A DNA stretch of 64,000 nt from Candidatus Poribacteria bacterium. GTDB taxonomy: Bacteria; Poribacteria; WGA-4E; JAJDTR01. Location of the stretch: positions 1-64,000 of the forward strand of contig JAPPIK010000004.1 in the NCBI GenBank assembly GCA_028820655.1, given 5' to 3'. This document shows, in pieces, positions 1 through 8,181 of the stretch; position 1 is the stretch's first letter, and every line of letters begins with the position of its first letter. Position numbers and translations under genes: made by a program. Under the pieces are notes generated by a model. The model was not told where the DNA came from and made no database searches. It worked only from the letters and a program-made list of their open reading frames with translations.

Positions 1-132
1 CCGAATCGCGATGCCCAACGTCGTCTGTAGGAGCGATCTCCGAATCGCGATGCCCTACGTTGCCTGTAGGAGCGATCTCCGAATCGCGATGCCCTACGTT
101 GCCTGTAGGAGCGATCTCCAGGTCGCGATTCC
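1..132. repeat. Tandem 39-base hairpin repeats (GTAGGAGCGAT type)
   Basis: Successive units of 39 bases start at 26, 65 and 104, and a partial unit lies before 26. Each contains TGTAGGAGCGATCTCC followed by an inverted arm ending in TCGCGAT. GCGAT pairs with ATCGC, and the third unit changes the second arm to AGGTCGC, which can extend the stem. The array runs off the left edge of the window, so its full size is unknown. The same unit recurs at 52204-52352. It is not a CRISPR array: the units abut and there are no unique spacers. Confidence 0.85.
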
Positions 133-209
133 CCACTCTGAAATTGATAATGCAAGGGACAACCGCCCAATCAATCGGACTAGCGGAAGTATCTTGGTGA
201 TTTTTCTCG

Positions 210-281
210 TTCGAGGCGACATGCCCTAGAATCAAGGATGTAAAAATTCGAGATTACACAAGTCTATTATGCGGAAGATGA
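210..281. repeat. 72-base repeat, copy A (second copy at 52361)
   Basis: This stretch matches 52361-52432 in the same orientation, with only two differences that I can find by eye. It starts with TTCGAGGCG and ends with GCGGAAGATGA. Both copies lie just beyond a block of the GTAGGAGCGAT hairpin repeats, so hairpins and 72-mer seem to form one module. Copy A has about 65 extra bases between the two parts. It lies upstream of a LamG gene, copy B downstream of another. Confidence 0.85.
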
Positions 282-303
282 GTAACAGTTTGCGGTACGA
301 GAG

Positions 304-346
304 TGTTACCTGCTGAATGAATTATGCCGATAGGAATAATGGGGTG
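304..346 (-). repeat. ATTAT/ATAAT hairpin repeat, copy 1 (inverted)
   Basis: ATTATGCCGATAGGAATAAT at 321-340 forms a short hairpin (ATTAT-x-CC, four-base loop, GG-x-ATAAT). Read on the minus strand, with its flank GTTAC..TGAATGA, it matches the copies at 24713, 51906 and 52001, which are followed by TCATCAAGT(A/T)AC. Confidence 0.6.
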
Positions 347-403
347 CTATGGAAAGTCTATTACGTGTTCTCTACATAGGCATGATTCAGTCAAGGGTTT
401 TTC

Positions 404-432
404 TTGATTTGGTAGGTACAACGTGTTAGAAT
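404..432 (+). promoter_or_regulatory. Candidate sigma-70 promoter of the first LamG gene
   Basis: A -35 box TTGATT (404-409) and a -10 box TAGAAT (427-432) are separated by 17 bases. Transcription would begin near 439, about 45 bases before the ATG at 484, which has an AAAGGAGG ribosome binding site just upstream (470-477). Confidence 0.6.
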
Positions 433-483
433 GGGTTACACAGGTTTTTTGACACAATCAAGCTGACAAAGGAGGATAAGCGC

Positions 484-1305
484 ATGAAGACTATATTTTT
501 GGGCATGATGGTCGTTTGCTCTATCGCTCTGTTTTCTTGGAACGTAGACGCAATACAGGACGAGTCACTCGTTCTTTATCTTCCCTTTGACGAAGGAGAG
601 GGCACGAGCACGAGAGACCTAAGTATGAACGGCCACACGACGACCTTAGTGGGGAAAGGCGTCAAATGGGTGAACGAGGGGAAGTTTGCCAACGCGCTGG
701 AATTCACCGGATTCAAGGGGCACGTCGAGGTTGCTGACCACGACAACCTGTCTCTGGATATCGGCGACAAAGGGAGTTTCACAATCATGGCATGGATTTT
801 CCCCAAGGTTGTGAACAAAGAGTTCTACTCCGTAATTGACAAGACCTATTTTAAGGAGGGAGGACTTGTCTGGGACAACACACCTACATATCGGCTCTCC
901 ATTACCAACAAGAACCAACTAGCTTTCCAATCTAGAGCCGAAAATGCCACGGGAAACGGCCCCGAAATTCAGCCGAAGAAATGGTACCACGTCGCCGGAG
1001 TGCAGGACGATAGGAGGGCCAATAAACGTGTGCTCTACGTGAATGGGGAATCCGCGGAGGAGATTGATTTGGTTCCCAAAGTGGATGCGAAGGAGACAGG
1101 ATTGAAGATTGGCGGTAGGAATTGGGTCGGCGGCGGTGTTCAACAATGGTTCAAGGGTATCATTGATGAAGTTGCCCTATACAGCACCGCATTGACAGAG
1201 GGCGAAATCAAGCGTGCAATGCGGGGATCGCTAAAGCGGTTTTACGCCGTGGAATCATCGGGAAAGATTGCCGTGACCTGGGGTTCTATCAAAGCCGGCG
1301 ATTGA
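484..1305 (+). CDS. Secreted LamG/concanavalin A-like domain protein
   Basis: A 273-residue protein. A signal peptide (residues 1-23: basic MK, hydrophobic core, VDA cleavage-like end) leads into a LamG/concanavalin A-like jelly-roll domain (about 27-235). The domain shows the usual opening LPFDEGEG, the middle FTIMAWIFPK and WYHVAGV, and the closing FKGIIDEVALYSTALTEGEI. Such domains bind or enclose carbohydrates; the ligand cannot be told. The last 20 or so residues carry VESSGK and TWGSIK, a tail shared with the other LamG proteins here (1370, 2390, 52436). The ATG is supported by a strong AAAGGAGG site and a good promoter. It is convergent with the next LamG gene and is one of the few plus-strand genes in the left 58 kb. 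Confidence 0.9.
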   Translation: MKTIFLGMMVVCSIALFSWNVDAIQDESLVLYLPFDEGEGTSTRDLSMNGHTTTLVGKGVKWVNEGKFANALEFTGFKGHVEVADHDNLSLDIGDKGSFTIMAWIFPKVVNKEFYSVIDKTYFKEGGLVWDNTPTYRLSITNKNQLAFQSRAENATGNGPEIQPKKWYHVAGVQDDRRANKRVLYVNGESAEEIDLVPKVDAKETGLKIGGRNWVGGGVQQWFKGIIDEVALYSTALTEGEIKRAMRGSLKRFYAVESSGKIAVTWGSIKAGD

Positions 1306-1369
1306 GTTGGTGGTCAGTTACATCGGGTGATCACGTGGTGCAAGCGCTCGACATAATCATGCAAAGCGT

Positions 1370-2179
1370 TCACGGTGTCGGAGCGTAGTAGGTCTTGAGT
1401 TTTCCCCAGCTTGTTGTAACTTTTCCCCTCGATTCAACCTGCATCGCCGCCTCAACGCCTTTGGAAAGCGCGCGGATGTCGTCCGTTCCTACCGCTTTCT
1501 TGAGTATGACTATCTCATCCAGTATACCCTTAAAATTGCGACCGGCGCAGCAAGCACTGTGACCAAAGAGAAAATTCGCTTGGCTGTCATCAACTCGGTT
1601 GTCGGAGATTTTGTATTCGACGGTTTTCTTTCCGTTCAAGTAGTGCTTGATCGTCTCGGTATCGCGTATGACAACGAAATGACTCCACTTTCCGTCGGGG
1701 AGTTTGGTTGAAGGTCGGTTCGCCCAAGCACCGCCTTGCCACGTGTCATCGATTTTCATCCCAAAGTAAAAATTATTGTGCTCGCCCCCTCGTTGTTCAA
1801 TCTCATACCCGCCCGGTTTGCCGTGATTACCCATCATGTCCGCGTGAGCTTTTTGGGTAGCGCCCGGATTCACCCAGACCGAGATGCTATGTCTTGTCCC
1901 GAACGCTCCCACGTTTAACGGGTCATTGACCTCCACGAACTGGGACTGGCCGTCAAAACGAATCGCTTTTCCAAACTTGCCGTTGACCCATTGGGGACCG
2001 TTAATCAGTTCTCCATCAAGTCCCTTTCCAGCCATTTCCTTGGCAGTCTTTCCTCTGCCCTCGTCAAAGAGCCATATTCCAACCGTGTCTTCAACCTCTA
2101 ATCGGGCTGAGATCTTAGAGGCATTGAGCAAAGCAATCCCCATCAAACTAAAACAAATAAGCTGAATTTTCGATTTCAT
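1370..2179 (-). CDS. Secreted LamG domain protein
   Basis: A 269-residue protein counted from the ATG at 2179. I prefer this start to the in-frame ATG at 2197 because MKSKIQLICFSLMGIALL is a normal signal peptide start and AAGGAC lies just upstream. A LamG domain follows, with IWLFDEGRGKTAKE, a central HSISVWVNPG and WSHFVVIRD, and the closing FKGILDEIVILKKAV. It is a close paralogue of the next protein (2390-3196); both share NHGKPGGYEIEQRG and FGHSACC/IGNSACC-like segments. The tail VESRGKVTTSWGKLK is the conserved C-terminal motif of this group. It is probably exported and may bind glycans, but no enzymatic residues can be recognised. Confidence 0.88.
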   Translation of the reverse strand: MKSKIQLICFSLMGIALLNASKISARLEVEDTVGIWLFDEGRGKTAKEMAGKGLDGELINGPQWVNGKFGKAIRFDGQSQFVEVNDPLNVGAFGTRHSISVWVNPGATQKAHADMMGNHGKPGGYEIEQRGGEHNNFYFGMKIDDTWQGGAWANRPSTKLPDGKWSHFVVIRDTETIKHYLNGKKTVEYKISDNRVDDSQANFLFGHSACCAGRNFKGILDEIVILKKAVGTDDIRALSKGVEAAMQVESRGKVTTSWGKLKTYYAPTP

Positions 2180-2288
2180 GTGGGTAGTCCTTAGCATGTC
2201 GTAACGGAGGGAACCTCGCTATTCGTTTTCGGATTCTACGGAAATAGAAAGGGGCACGCAACCCCGATCACCTCAACATCAAGACATG

Positions 2289-2328
2289 AAAAAAGGGATG
2301 GCTCAATGATTCTATTGAAAGCCATCCC
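2289..2328 (-). terminator. Rho-independent terminator after the LamG gene at 2390
   Basis: On the minus strand, a stem GGGATGGCT/AGCCATCCC (2295-2303 with 2320-2328) is followed directly by six T residues (2294-2289). It lies about 60 bases beyond the stop codon of the LamG gene at 2390-3196 and matches the usual intrinsic terminator layout. Confidence 0.8.
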
Positions 2329-2389
2329 CCATTTGAATCCGACACACTCTAATTCAAGGGACTATGGCTCCCTTGTAGAACGCGTTCTG

Positions 2390-3196
2390 TTATTTATACT
2401 GAGACTTAAGTTGGCCCCAGGTAGTCGTCATTTTACTGGCGCTATCAACAGACGTAGCATTCATCAAGCCACCTGCTAGGGCGGCGACGTCTGCTTCGGT
2501 CAGTGCCCTAGTAAATATAGCAGCCTCATCCAACGTACCGGTGATAATCCTGCCTTCGCCGCAGCAGGCACTGTTGCCGATGAAGAAATTGGATTCGGTG
2601 GTGTCCTCGACGACGTCGGGATCGATACCGTATTCAACGGTTTGTTCGCCATTCAAATAGTGTATAACGGTCGCGCCGTCTCGAATGACCACCAGATGCT
2701 CCCATACGCCGTCAAGGAGTTGTGTTGAGGGGCGCTCCGCCCAAGGTCCACCTTGCCATGCATCGTTGATTTTCATGCCAAAGTAGAACTTGTTATGTTC
2801 TTCACCCCGTTGTTCAATCTCATACCCACCGGGTTTTCCGTGATTCCCGATCATATCGGCGTGAGGATTCTGTACTGCAGCTAGATTAGCCCAAATGGAA
2901 ATACTGTGCGCTGTGCCGAACTCGCCGACATTCATCGGGTTGTTCAGCTCAACCACCGACGCCGTGCCGTCAAACTGGAGCGCAGTGCCGAACTTTCCGT
3001 CGACCCACTGCGGGTCGTTCAAAAGTTCGCCATCACTGCCATTTCCGCTTGAGTCTCCGGCTACTTTGCCTTCGCCCTCATCAAAGAGATAAATGCCCAA
3101 GGCACCGGAAAGGTCGATTTGTGCTGTACCGTTCGTTGCCATCAACGCAGCCATGCCGATTAAGCATGCGCATATTAAAAGAAATCCCGTTTTCAT
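2390..3196 (-). CDS. Secreted LamG domain protein
   Basis: A 268-residue protein from the ATG at 3196, which has AAAAGGAG upstream; an in-frame start 21 codons earlier would put a charged stretch before the signal peptide. MKTGFLLICACLIGMAALM is a clear signal sequence. The LamG domain has IYLFDEGEGKVAGDSSGNGS, HSISIWANL, WEHLVVIRD and GTLDEAAIFTRALTEADV. It is a tandem paralogue of the protein at 1370-2179. The tail TTTWGQLKSQYK at the extreme C terminus matches the shared LamG tail. The gene has its own likely promoter (3304-3332) and a terminator (2289-2328), so it is probably a single-gene transcript. A carbohydrate-binding role at the surface is inference. Confidence 0.9.
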   Translation of the reverse strand: MKTGFLLICACLIGMAALMATNGTAQIDLSGALGIYLFDEGEGKVAGDSSGNGSDGELLNDPQWVDGKFGTALQFDGTASVVELNNPMNVGEFGTAHSISIWANLAAVQNPHADMIGNHGKPGGYEIEQRGEEHNKFYFGMKINDAWQGGPWAERPSTQLLDGVWEHLVVIRDGATVIHYLNGEQTVEYGIDPDVVEDTTESNFFIGNSACCGEGRIITGTLDEAAIFTRALTEADVAALAGGLMNATSVDSASKMTTTWGQLKSQYK

Positions 3197-3303
3197 GTGT
3201 CTACTCCTTTTCACCTTGAACTGTTGCATTTCAAAGAGGATAACCCAGTCTGTGTGCAACGCACAGATAGGCAGTTAACACATGCTTCTAAATACTTATT
3301 ACT

Positions 3304-3332
3304 ATCTTACATGAAAATTAGATTCAATGCAA
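3304..3332 (-). promoter_or_regulatory. Candidate sigma-70 promoter of the LamG gene at 2390
   Basis: On the minus strand, TTGCAT (3332-3327) and TAAGAT (3309-3304) are spaced by 17 bases. The start would fall near 3297, about 100 bases upstream of the ATG at 3196. Confidence 0.5.
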
Positions 3333-3353
3333 GCAAAAAATGAAGGGCTAAGT

Positions 3354-4217
3354 TTAAATCTTCAGAGGGCGTGGGCGAGCGGCTTTTGGGTGAACTAGCG
3401 CCACGCGTTCGTGGAGTTGCCAGAGATGCCTAAGTCGCTCCGGGGTGGCTGTATCAAGCATAATGTCAGTGTACATGCTATGATGGGAATACATGTTGTT
3501 CTTGCCGTTGCCGGTAAACTTCCCGCCGATGCGAATTCCGCGCGGAATGGTACCGTGATGGCGGAGGTATTCATCTATGCGCTCCATGTCTGCGTCCGTT
3601 TTGCCGCGCTTGTGCAAATTCATGGTGAACATACGTCTACGAGTGGCTCCACCAAAGGAGGCGTGGAAGGTGCTGTGGTTAAACACTACAAGATCGCCCG
3701 GGTTTGTCTCCAGCGCAACGTTGCCGGGAATCTCTGATGGCGGTATCCCCCATGAAGTTTCGGCATCTCGAGGTTGCAATCCCTCGGTTCGCCATGCGGA
3801 GTCGGGACGGTGACTGCCGGGAAGTACGCGCAGGCAACCGGTGTCTCGCGTCAGTGGATCCAAGTAAAATGCCAACTTTATGGCAAACAGATCGGGATAG
3901 TTTCCGTCCGGGTGCCAACCGGTATCACCGACGTAAAAATTCGCATCGCCGCCGGCATAATTGAAGTCATCGCCCAGAAATGCGGAAGCAATGCCGAGGA
4001 CACGCGCGTCATCAAGCAGTGTGCAGAGCCGAGCACTGTGATCGAGCGCCGGAACGGTGCCGGTATGCTTCGATCCATCATGGTCGCCGCCGTGAATTTG
4101 GACGACCTGTTCAAACTCTTCGGTAATCCAAGATACCTCATCAGGAGCAAAGAGTTCGCGAAAAGCTACAAAGCCAAAAGTGTGAAAGTGGTTGAATTGC
4201 TGTTCGGTCGGTTGCAT
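3354..4217 (-). CDS. Phytanoyl-CoA dioxygenase family (PhyH) protein
   Basis: A 287-residue Fe(II)/2-oxoglutarate-dependent oxygenase of the PhyH family. The metal triad is visible: WHPDG (H102, D104) and FHASFGG (H185), with the 2-oxoglutarate-binding arginine in TRRRMF (193-195). GCLRVLPGSHR is the typical strand before the distal half. The family couples decarboxylation of 2-oxoglutarate to hydroxylation of C-H bonds, and its substrates are diverse, so the substrate here is unknown. It belongs to a subgroup with the proteins at 7299 and 12949 (shared FAIKLAFYLDPLT). AAAGGAGG lies before the ATG. It follows the PhyH gene at 4356 with a 138-base gap. Confidence 0.92.
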   Translation of the reverse strand: MQPTEQQFNHFHTFGFVAFRELFAPDEVSWITEEFEQVVQIHGGDHDGSKHTGTVPALDHSARLCTLLDDARVLGIASAFLGDDFNYAGGDANFYVGDTGWHPDGNYPDLFAIKLAFYLDPLTRDTGCLRVLPGSHRPDSAWRTEGLQPRDAETSWGIPPSEIPGNVALETNPGDLVVFNHSTFHASFGGATRRRMFTMNLHKRGKTDADMERIDEYLRHHGTIPRGIRIGGKFTGNGKNNMYSHHSMYTDIMLDTATPERLRHLWQLHERVALVHPKAARPRPLKI

Positions 4218-4355
4218 GTGGAACCTCCTTTCAAGGTTTGGGATAATCCGGTGTTATCGAACCGTATGAACCAGAAATGTGGCACACGTCGTAAGTCGGT
4301 TAGGACGTAAGAAACTGAACTCCTAAAGGCTCGCGAGAATATTGCCGCTCCCCGG

Positions 4356-5189
4356 TCAGTCCCAAAGGTCAAGACCTAGCAATCTTCGTCCTAACCCTGT
4401 GAGTTCGGGCGGACCATAATTCGCCGCTTCCCAGCCACGCGGATCACGGGTATACGGCCCCTCACCTAGTGCTCGACGTTCTTTCCAAAGGGTAATGCGT
4501 TCTTCACGCCGCTTCTCGTTCATCGGGTTGGGGGCGGGATAATAATTCATGTATTGTGCGAACCGCGGTTTGTCCGAGTTGTTTGCCCCATTTCCGTGAG
4601 GCAGCGCTTGATGCCAGATAAGCATCGATCCCGCATTTGCCGGAATCGGCACGAATTTATCGAGAGTTAACTCCGGAAGGCGAGGGTTTTCATTGTCGAT
4701 AAGCGATTTGTGCGCCCCGGGCCAACAGACGAACGAACCCTGATCAGCGGCGGTGTCCGTCAGATATAGCACTCCTTGCGTCCCGAATGGAAGGGGCAGT
4801 TTTGATGTGTCCGCATCCCAATGGTACCCCGTACCACGCACCCATTCCCGATAATCTGGGTGCCGCGGCGGTTTCATATTCACTCTGTCGATATGCACCC
4901 AAAGTCGGTCGGTGCCGTAGACCTCGCTGTATATCTGATGAACCCGCGGGTGCTGAATGACATTCCACATCGATTGATGCCAATACATACTCACCATACC
5001 AACCCCCGGTTGTTCCGGCGGTTCGTGCGGCAAGCGATACCAATCGTCCGGGTCGTTGGGATTCATTTCCATGAACGCCCAAATCGCCTCCACAACGGCT
5101 TCGCAGAGATCAAGCGGAACAGCATTCTCTACGACCACGTAGCCATATTCATCGAAGTGATCGTGATGTGCGTGCGAAAGGATGGGCAT
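4356..5189 (-). CDS. Phytanoyl-CoA dioxygenase family (PhyH) protein, divergent subgroup
   Basis: A 277-residue PhyH-type oxygenase. Iron ligands are visible in GYHWDAD (H123, D125) and LPHGNG (H198), and the 2-oxoglutarate arginine in DKPRFAQY (R209). CWPGAHKSL is the equivalent of the usual PGSH strand. It lacks the FAIKLAFYLDPLT block of its neighbours and so is a different branch of the family. The N terminus HFDEYGYVVVENAVP is the usual opening helix and strand, which supports the ATG at 5189. The substrate cannot be inferred. It is the first gene of a two-gene minus-strand run with the PhyH gene at 3354, downstream of a long gene-poor stretch. Confidence 0.9.
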   Translation of the reverse strand: MPILSHAHHDHFDEYGYVVVENAVPLDLCEAVVEAIWAFMEMNPNDPDDWYRLPHEPPEQPGVGMVSMYWHQSMWNVIQHPRVHQIYSEVYGTDRLWVHIDRVNMKPPRHPDYREWVRGTGYHWDADTSKLPLPFGTQGVLYLTDTAADQGSFVCWPGAHKSLIDNENPRLPELTLDKFVPIPANAGSMLIWHQALPHGNGANNSDKPRFAQYMNYYPAPNPMNEKRREERITLWKERRALGEGPYTRDPRGWEAANYGPPELTGLGRRLLGLDLWD

Positions 5190-5365
5190 TATGGGCGTTT
5201 ATCGAATCTAGAGAGCCAGAAATATCTCAAATTGCACGAAACAAGAATATCATAAGACTTGTGGGCATTGCCCACCTTAAAACGCTATTGAATGTGAACG
5301 CTTTAGGTGAATTGAGTTTAGGATCGCTGCAATTTATGAGGCCTGCCGATGGGATGAGCAGGTGG

Positions 5366-5614
5366 TTATCGAGAGGTACGAAGCGAATCACAGTGCCCGC
5401 CATCTCCTGCTGAATAATCAAGGGATAGCAAAATCCAGAGAAAACTTGAAAATGTATAAGTAAAGCTACTAAGGAAGTCATGCATCGTATGGATTGATAG
5501 TGAGCCATTCGACCCGTACCAGACGGCTACAAGACTCTCGAGCAATTTCCTAGGAATTACCCATACCACCCTAACAACCGCTTTAATAGCCAAAAAAATC
5601 AATATTGCGGACAT
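5366..5614 (-). CDS. Possible small membrane protein
   Basis: An 82-codon frame whose first half is hydrophobic: MSAILIFLAIKAVVRVVWV, followed by a basic PRKLLES and a second apolar stretch. It lies 22 bases downstream of the 51-residue membrane protein gene at 5637. The C-terminal half looks non-natural (SAGDGGHCDSLRTS), there is no ribosome binding site at the ATG, and no family is recognised. It may be a short membrane peptide whose real end I cannot judge, or not a gene. Confidence 0.3.
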   Translation of the reverse strand: MSAILIFLAIKAVVRVVWVIPRKLLESLVAVWYGSNGSLSIHTMHDFLSSFTYTFSSFLWILLSLDYSAGDGGHCDSLRTSR

Positions 5615-5636
5615 GTACGGCCAAAATTTCTCATAA

Positions 5637-5792
5637 TTAATTGTCCTTATCTGAACTCATTTCAAGAATCTTGCTAATTCTGATTAACGATTCCGTAATC
5701 TTGTACATCAAAATCATAAAATAAACCACCACGAATACCTTTATTGCAAACCACACAAAACCCAGAATCATTGCGGACCGAATGCTATCCAC
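5637..5792 (-). CDS. Small single-pass membrane protein, unknown
   Basis: A 51-residue frame starting with GTG at 5792, preceded by a very good ribosome binding site (AAAGGAGGG) about eight bases upstream. The translation begins with a short polar stretch, then a hydrophobic segment rich in V, F and I (residues 8-29, including FVWFAIKVFVVVYFMILM), then a polar helix-like tail ending SSDKDN. That pattern suggests one transmembrane helix with a cytoplasmic or periplasmic tail. No family is recognised. A second hydrophobic frame follows downstream (5366-5614), so the two may be a small membrane pair. Confidence 0.55.
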   Translation of the reverse strand: MDSIRSAMILGFVWFAIKVFVVVYFMILMYKITESLIRISKILEMSSDKDN

Positions 5793-6452
5793 GGTTACCA
5801 CCCTCCTTTAGCAAATAACTTGAGGTTTCGGGCTGTCGAATTCATTTATTACCCAGAATACCATAGAAAACGACATCCCACACTATATCTGGCTTACTTT
5901 TAATAATATGCTCCGCTCTCGTTGATTCTAATTGCAGCATCGTAGGAGTTTTTTTGTCCGAGGAACTAATTAGTCGACCCAAGTTGCCACCCGTGTCTGA
6001 CAACGTACAAAAACCGAGACTGTTCCGACGTGGAAACACGAGATTCACGAAAATCCGATCAATTTACCCACAGACCGGAAAAACTGAACCACAGATGCGG
6101 TTTCGTTGTTATAGACGGCAACGTGCGTTTTTAATACACTGCAAAAAGTTCGGTTTCCTAACCGCGCAGGAATTTACTACGTCTCGTAGTGCGGTCGATA
6201 AGGGATTTGTATCAGGATCAAACATCAAGACTTTCTATCGCGGACGATCTTCTATTGGAATTCTATTAAATCTCTATCGTCTTCGTGGTTCATTCAGTTG
6301 ATCGCACCTACCGAATGTTGTGTCAACATGAATGGAGTTTCCTAAAAAGAATCAGAAATGACCTGTATTTCCCATGAAAACTAATCTAAAAGGGTGGCGG
6401 ACAATGCCCAACATACATTCGAACAGGTTTACATTTTGTGTCGAGAGTTAGG

Positions 6453-7280
6453 TTAGAGTTCGCAGTTCACTTTCCAGACATTCTCACAATCCGGCACAAA
6501 GAATGAGAAATAAACGAACTGGCGTCGACCGCTGCCCGTGTATTCGCGTACGCTATGGTAGGCGTCATTGCTATTCAAGCCGAGTACGAACCTACCTTCC
6601 TTCGGCTCGATGGCGTCTAGTAGCCGAATATCCCCGGGATCGGGATAGCGGGGATAATCGCCAATATCGCCGCTACCTCGTGACGCCCAGAAGCACGTCT
6701 GTCCTCCCTCTTCCGCTCGGACATCGTTAAAATAGAGAACCCCGAAGAGAATCTTGTATCTGTTATCCGAATGTACGTTTACGTCATATCCCCGTTTTGC
6801 AACTGATAAATGAAAATCAGGGGCGATCATGAGTTGAGTGCCTTCGTTGACGCACTGTTTCTTCTTGACGGATAGTTGCGATTCGGGGTTAAACGAGAGA
6901 TGAGTCGATACGATACCTTTATGTTCAAGGATGTCAATATTATCTAAAATACAGCGATTGAACAATTCTTCGCCGCGCATCTTCAACCAGAGTTTGTAAA
7001 GATTGGGACAGAGTTCGAGTATTCTGTTGAAAGTCTGTGAGGCATTTTTCTTGTCGTAGCTTCGATCGGTGTCGGGTATTCCCTTGCCGTCGGGAATGAA
7101 TGGCAGGTTGTTGGAGAAGTTTGCCCTCGGTTTGTCAATCAGAAACGGTTCCATTATGTCTCTGACAGCGTCAGACTCAAGTTCGTCAGAAATACATCTG
7201 GCGAATGTGCGGTCGAGGAAATCGTCAAGTGTTACAAAGGACGGAATTCCTGGGTCGGTTGCCGGGAACTTAATCTTCAT
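6453..7280 (-). CDS. 2OG-Fe(II) oxygenase, prolyl 4-hydroxylase-like
   Basis: A 275-residue protein. Its second half fits the prolyl 4-hydroxylase/2OG-Fe(II) oxygenase fold: VNVHSDN supplies H170 and D172, YFNDVRAEEGGQTCFW is the typical central strand and turn, and AYHSVREY (H242) with GRRQFVYFSF (R252) supplies the distal histidine and the 2-oxoglutarate arginine. It therefore differs from the PhyH proteins around it but uses the same cofactors. Residues 1-110 are unlike known domains to my eye. It starts 18 bases after the PhyH gene at 7299 and is probably the last gene of the GH36-GH36-PhyH operon. The substrate could be a protein or peptide residue or a small molecule. Confidence 0.8.
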   Translation of the reverse strand: MKIKFPATDPGIPSFVTLDDFLDRTFARCISDELESDAVRDIMEPFLIDKPRANFSNNLPFIPDGKGIPDTDRSYDKKNASQTFNRILELCPNLYKLWLKMRGEELFNRCILDNIDILEHKGIVSTHLSFNPESQLSVKKKQCVNEGTQLMIAPDFHLSVAKRGYDVNVHSDNRYKILFGVLYFNDVRAEEGGQTCFWASRGSGDIGDYPRYPDPGDIRLLDAIEPKEGRFVLGLNSNDAYHSVREYTGSGRRQFVYFSFFVPDCENVWKVNCEL

Positions 7281-7298
7281 GAAAGTTATCTTGATGGG

Positions 7299-8171
7299 CT
7301 ATGTGTTGTCGGCCGGAAGAGGCCGCGGCGTTGCCGCATGGGGGTGAACAAGCGCCGCACGTTCGTGCAACTGCGAAAGATGACGCCGCCGCTCCGGCGT
7401 CGCAGTATCGATCATCAGGTCGGTATACATGCTGAAGTCCGCATACATACTGCCCGGCTCAAGTCCGGTGAACTTGCCGCCAATCCGGATTCCACGCGGA
7501 ATCGTGCCGTGATGACTGAGATATTCATCAATACGTGCTAATTCCTCATCAGTCTCGCCTCGCTTGTGCAGATTCATGGAGAACTGTCTCCGACGGTTAC
7601 CGCCGCCAAAGGAGGCATGAAAGAGACTGTGATTAAAGACCACAAGATCTCCGGGACTGGTTTCTATCGCGACATTGCCTGGAATCTCCCAGGGAGCGAT
7701 ATCCCAAAACTCTCGTGCATTCCGGGGGTGCATATTGCCGCGACGCCAATAGGATTCCGGCAGATGACTACCGGGCAGAACGCGCAGACAACCAGCGTCC
7801 CGGGTGAGAGGGTCCAAATAAAAGGCAAGCTTAATGGCGAAAAGGTCTGCGTAGCTTCCATCGGGGTGCCAAGCCGTATCACCGACCCAAAAGTCGCCAT
7901 CGCCGCCCGCATAGTTGAAATCGTCGCCTAGGATGGCGCTTGCAATTCCCAAAATTCGCGCATCATCAAGCAGTGTACAGAGCCTCTCGCTGTGATCGAG
8001 CATTGGAACAATTTGGGTATGCTTCGTACCGACATGATCAGTGCCATGACTTTGAAGGACGTGCTCGAATTCCTCGCATATCCATTCAACTTCGTCTGGA
8101 CGGAGAAGCGAAGGAAAAAGCAGAAACCCGAACGTGTGGAAGTGATTGAGTTGCTGATCAGTCAGTTGCAT
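7299..8171 (-). CDS. Phytanoyl-CoA dioxygenase family (PhyH) protein
   Basis: A 290-residue PhyH oxygenase counted from the ATG at 8171. An upstream in-frame ATG at 8249 would overlap the glycosidase gene, and GGAGG lies just before 8171. Ligands: WHPDG (H102, D104), FHASFGG (H185) and NRRRQF. It is nearly collinear with the PhyH protein at 3354, with motifs at the same positions, so the two are recent paralogues. The gene begins ten bases after the stop of the GH36-like gene at 8182 and is followed 18 bases later by the 2OG oxygenase gene at 6453. That close packing argues that it acts on the same substrate as the glycosidase, for instance by oxidising an alkyl or sugar substituent (inference). 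Confidence 0.93.
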   Translation of the reverse strand: MQLTDQQLNHFHTFGFLLFPSLLRPDEVEWICEEFEHVLQSHGTDHVGTKHTQIVPMLDHSERLCTLLDDARILGIASAILGDDFNYAGGDGDFWVGDTAWHPDGSYADLFAIKLAFYLDPLTRDAGCLRVLPGSHLPESYWRRGNMHPRNAREFWDIAPWEIPGNVAIETSPGDLVVFNHSLFHASFGGGNRRRQFSMNLHKRGETDEELARIDEYLSHHGTIPRGIRIGGKFTGLEPGSMYADFSMYTDLMIDTATPERRRHLSQLHERAALVHPHAATPRPLPADNT

Positions 8172-8181
8172 GCGTAACCTC

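Larger units (their letters stand above)
5190..6452. other. Gene-poor, AT-rich 1.26 kb stretch
   Basis: Apart from two possible small membrane proteins (5366-5614 and 5637-5792) and one palindrome, GTGGGCATTGCCCAC near 5262-5276, I find no supported gene. Open frames around 5842-6300 have non-ATG starts, no ribosome binding site and low-complexity basic translations, and I reject them. It could be a decayed gene region. Confidence 0.5.

Noticed and set aside
1-132. Regular tandem repeats resembling a CRISPR array
   Set aside because: Units are directly adjacent and mostly identical with no unique spacers, and each is a hairpin; no cas genes lie nearby.
3774-4310. A 178-codon plus-strand frame
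   Set aside because: It is antisense to the PhyH gene at 3354 and arises from that gene's codon pattern.
5842-6301. Open frames on both strands (68 and 115 codons)
   Set aside because: Non-ATG or unsupported starts, no ribosome binding site, and basic low-complexity translations without family resemblance.
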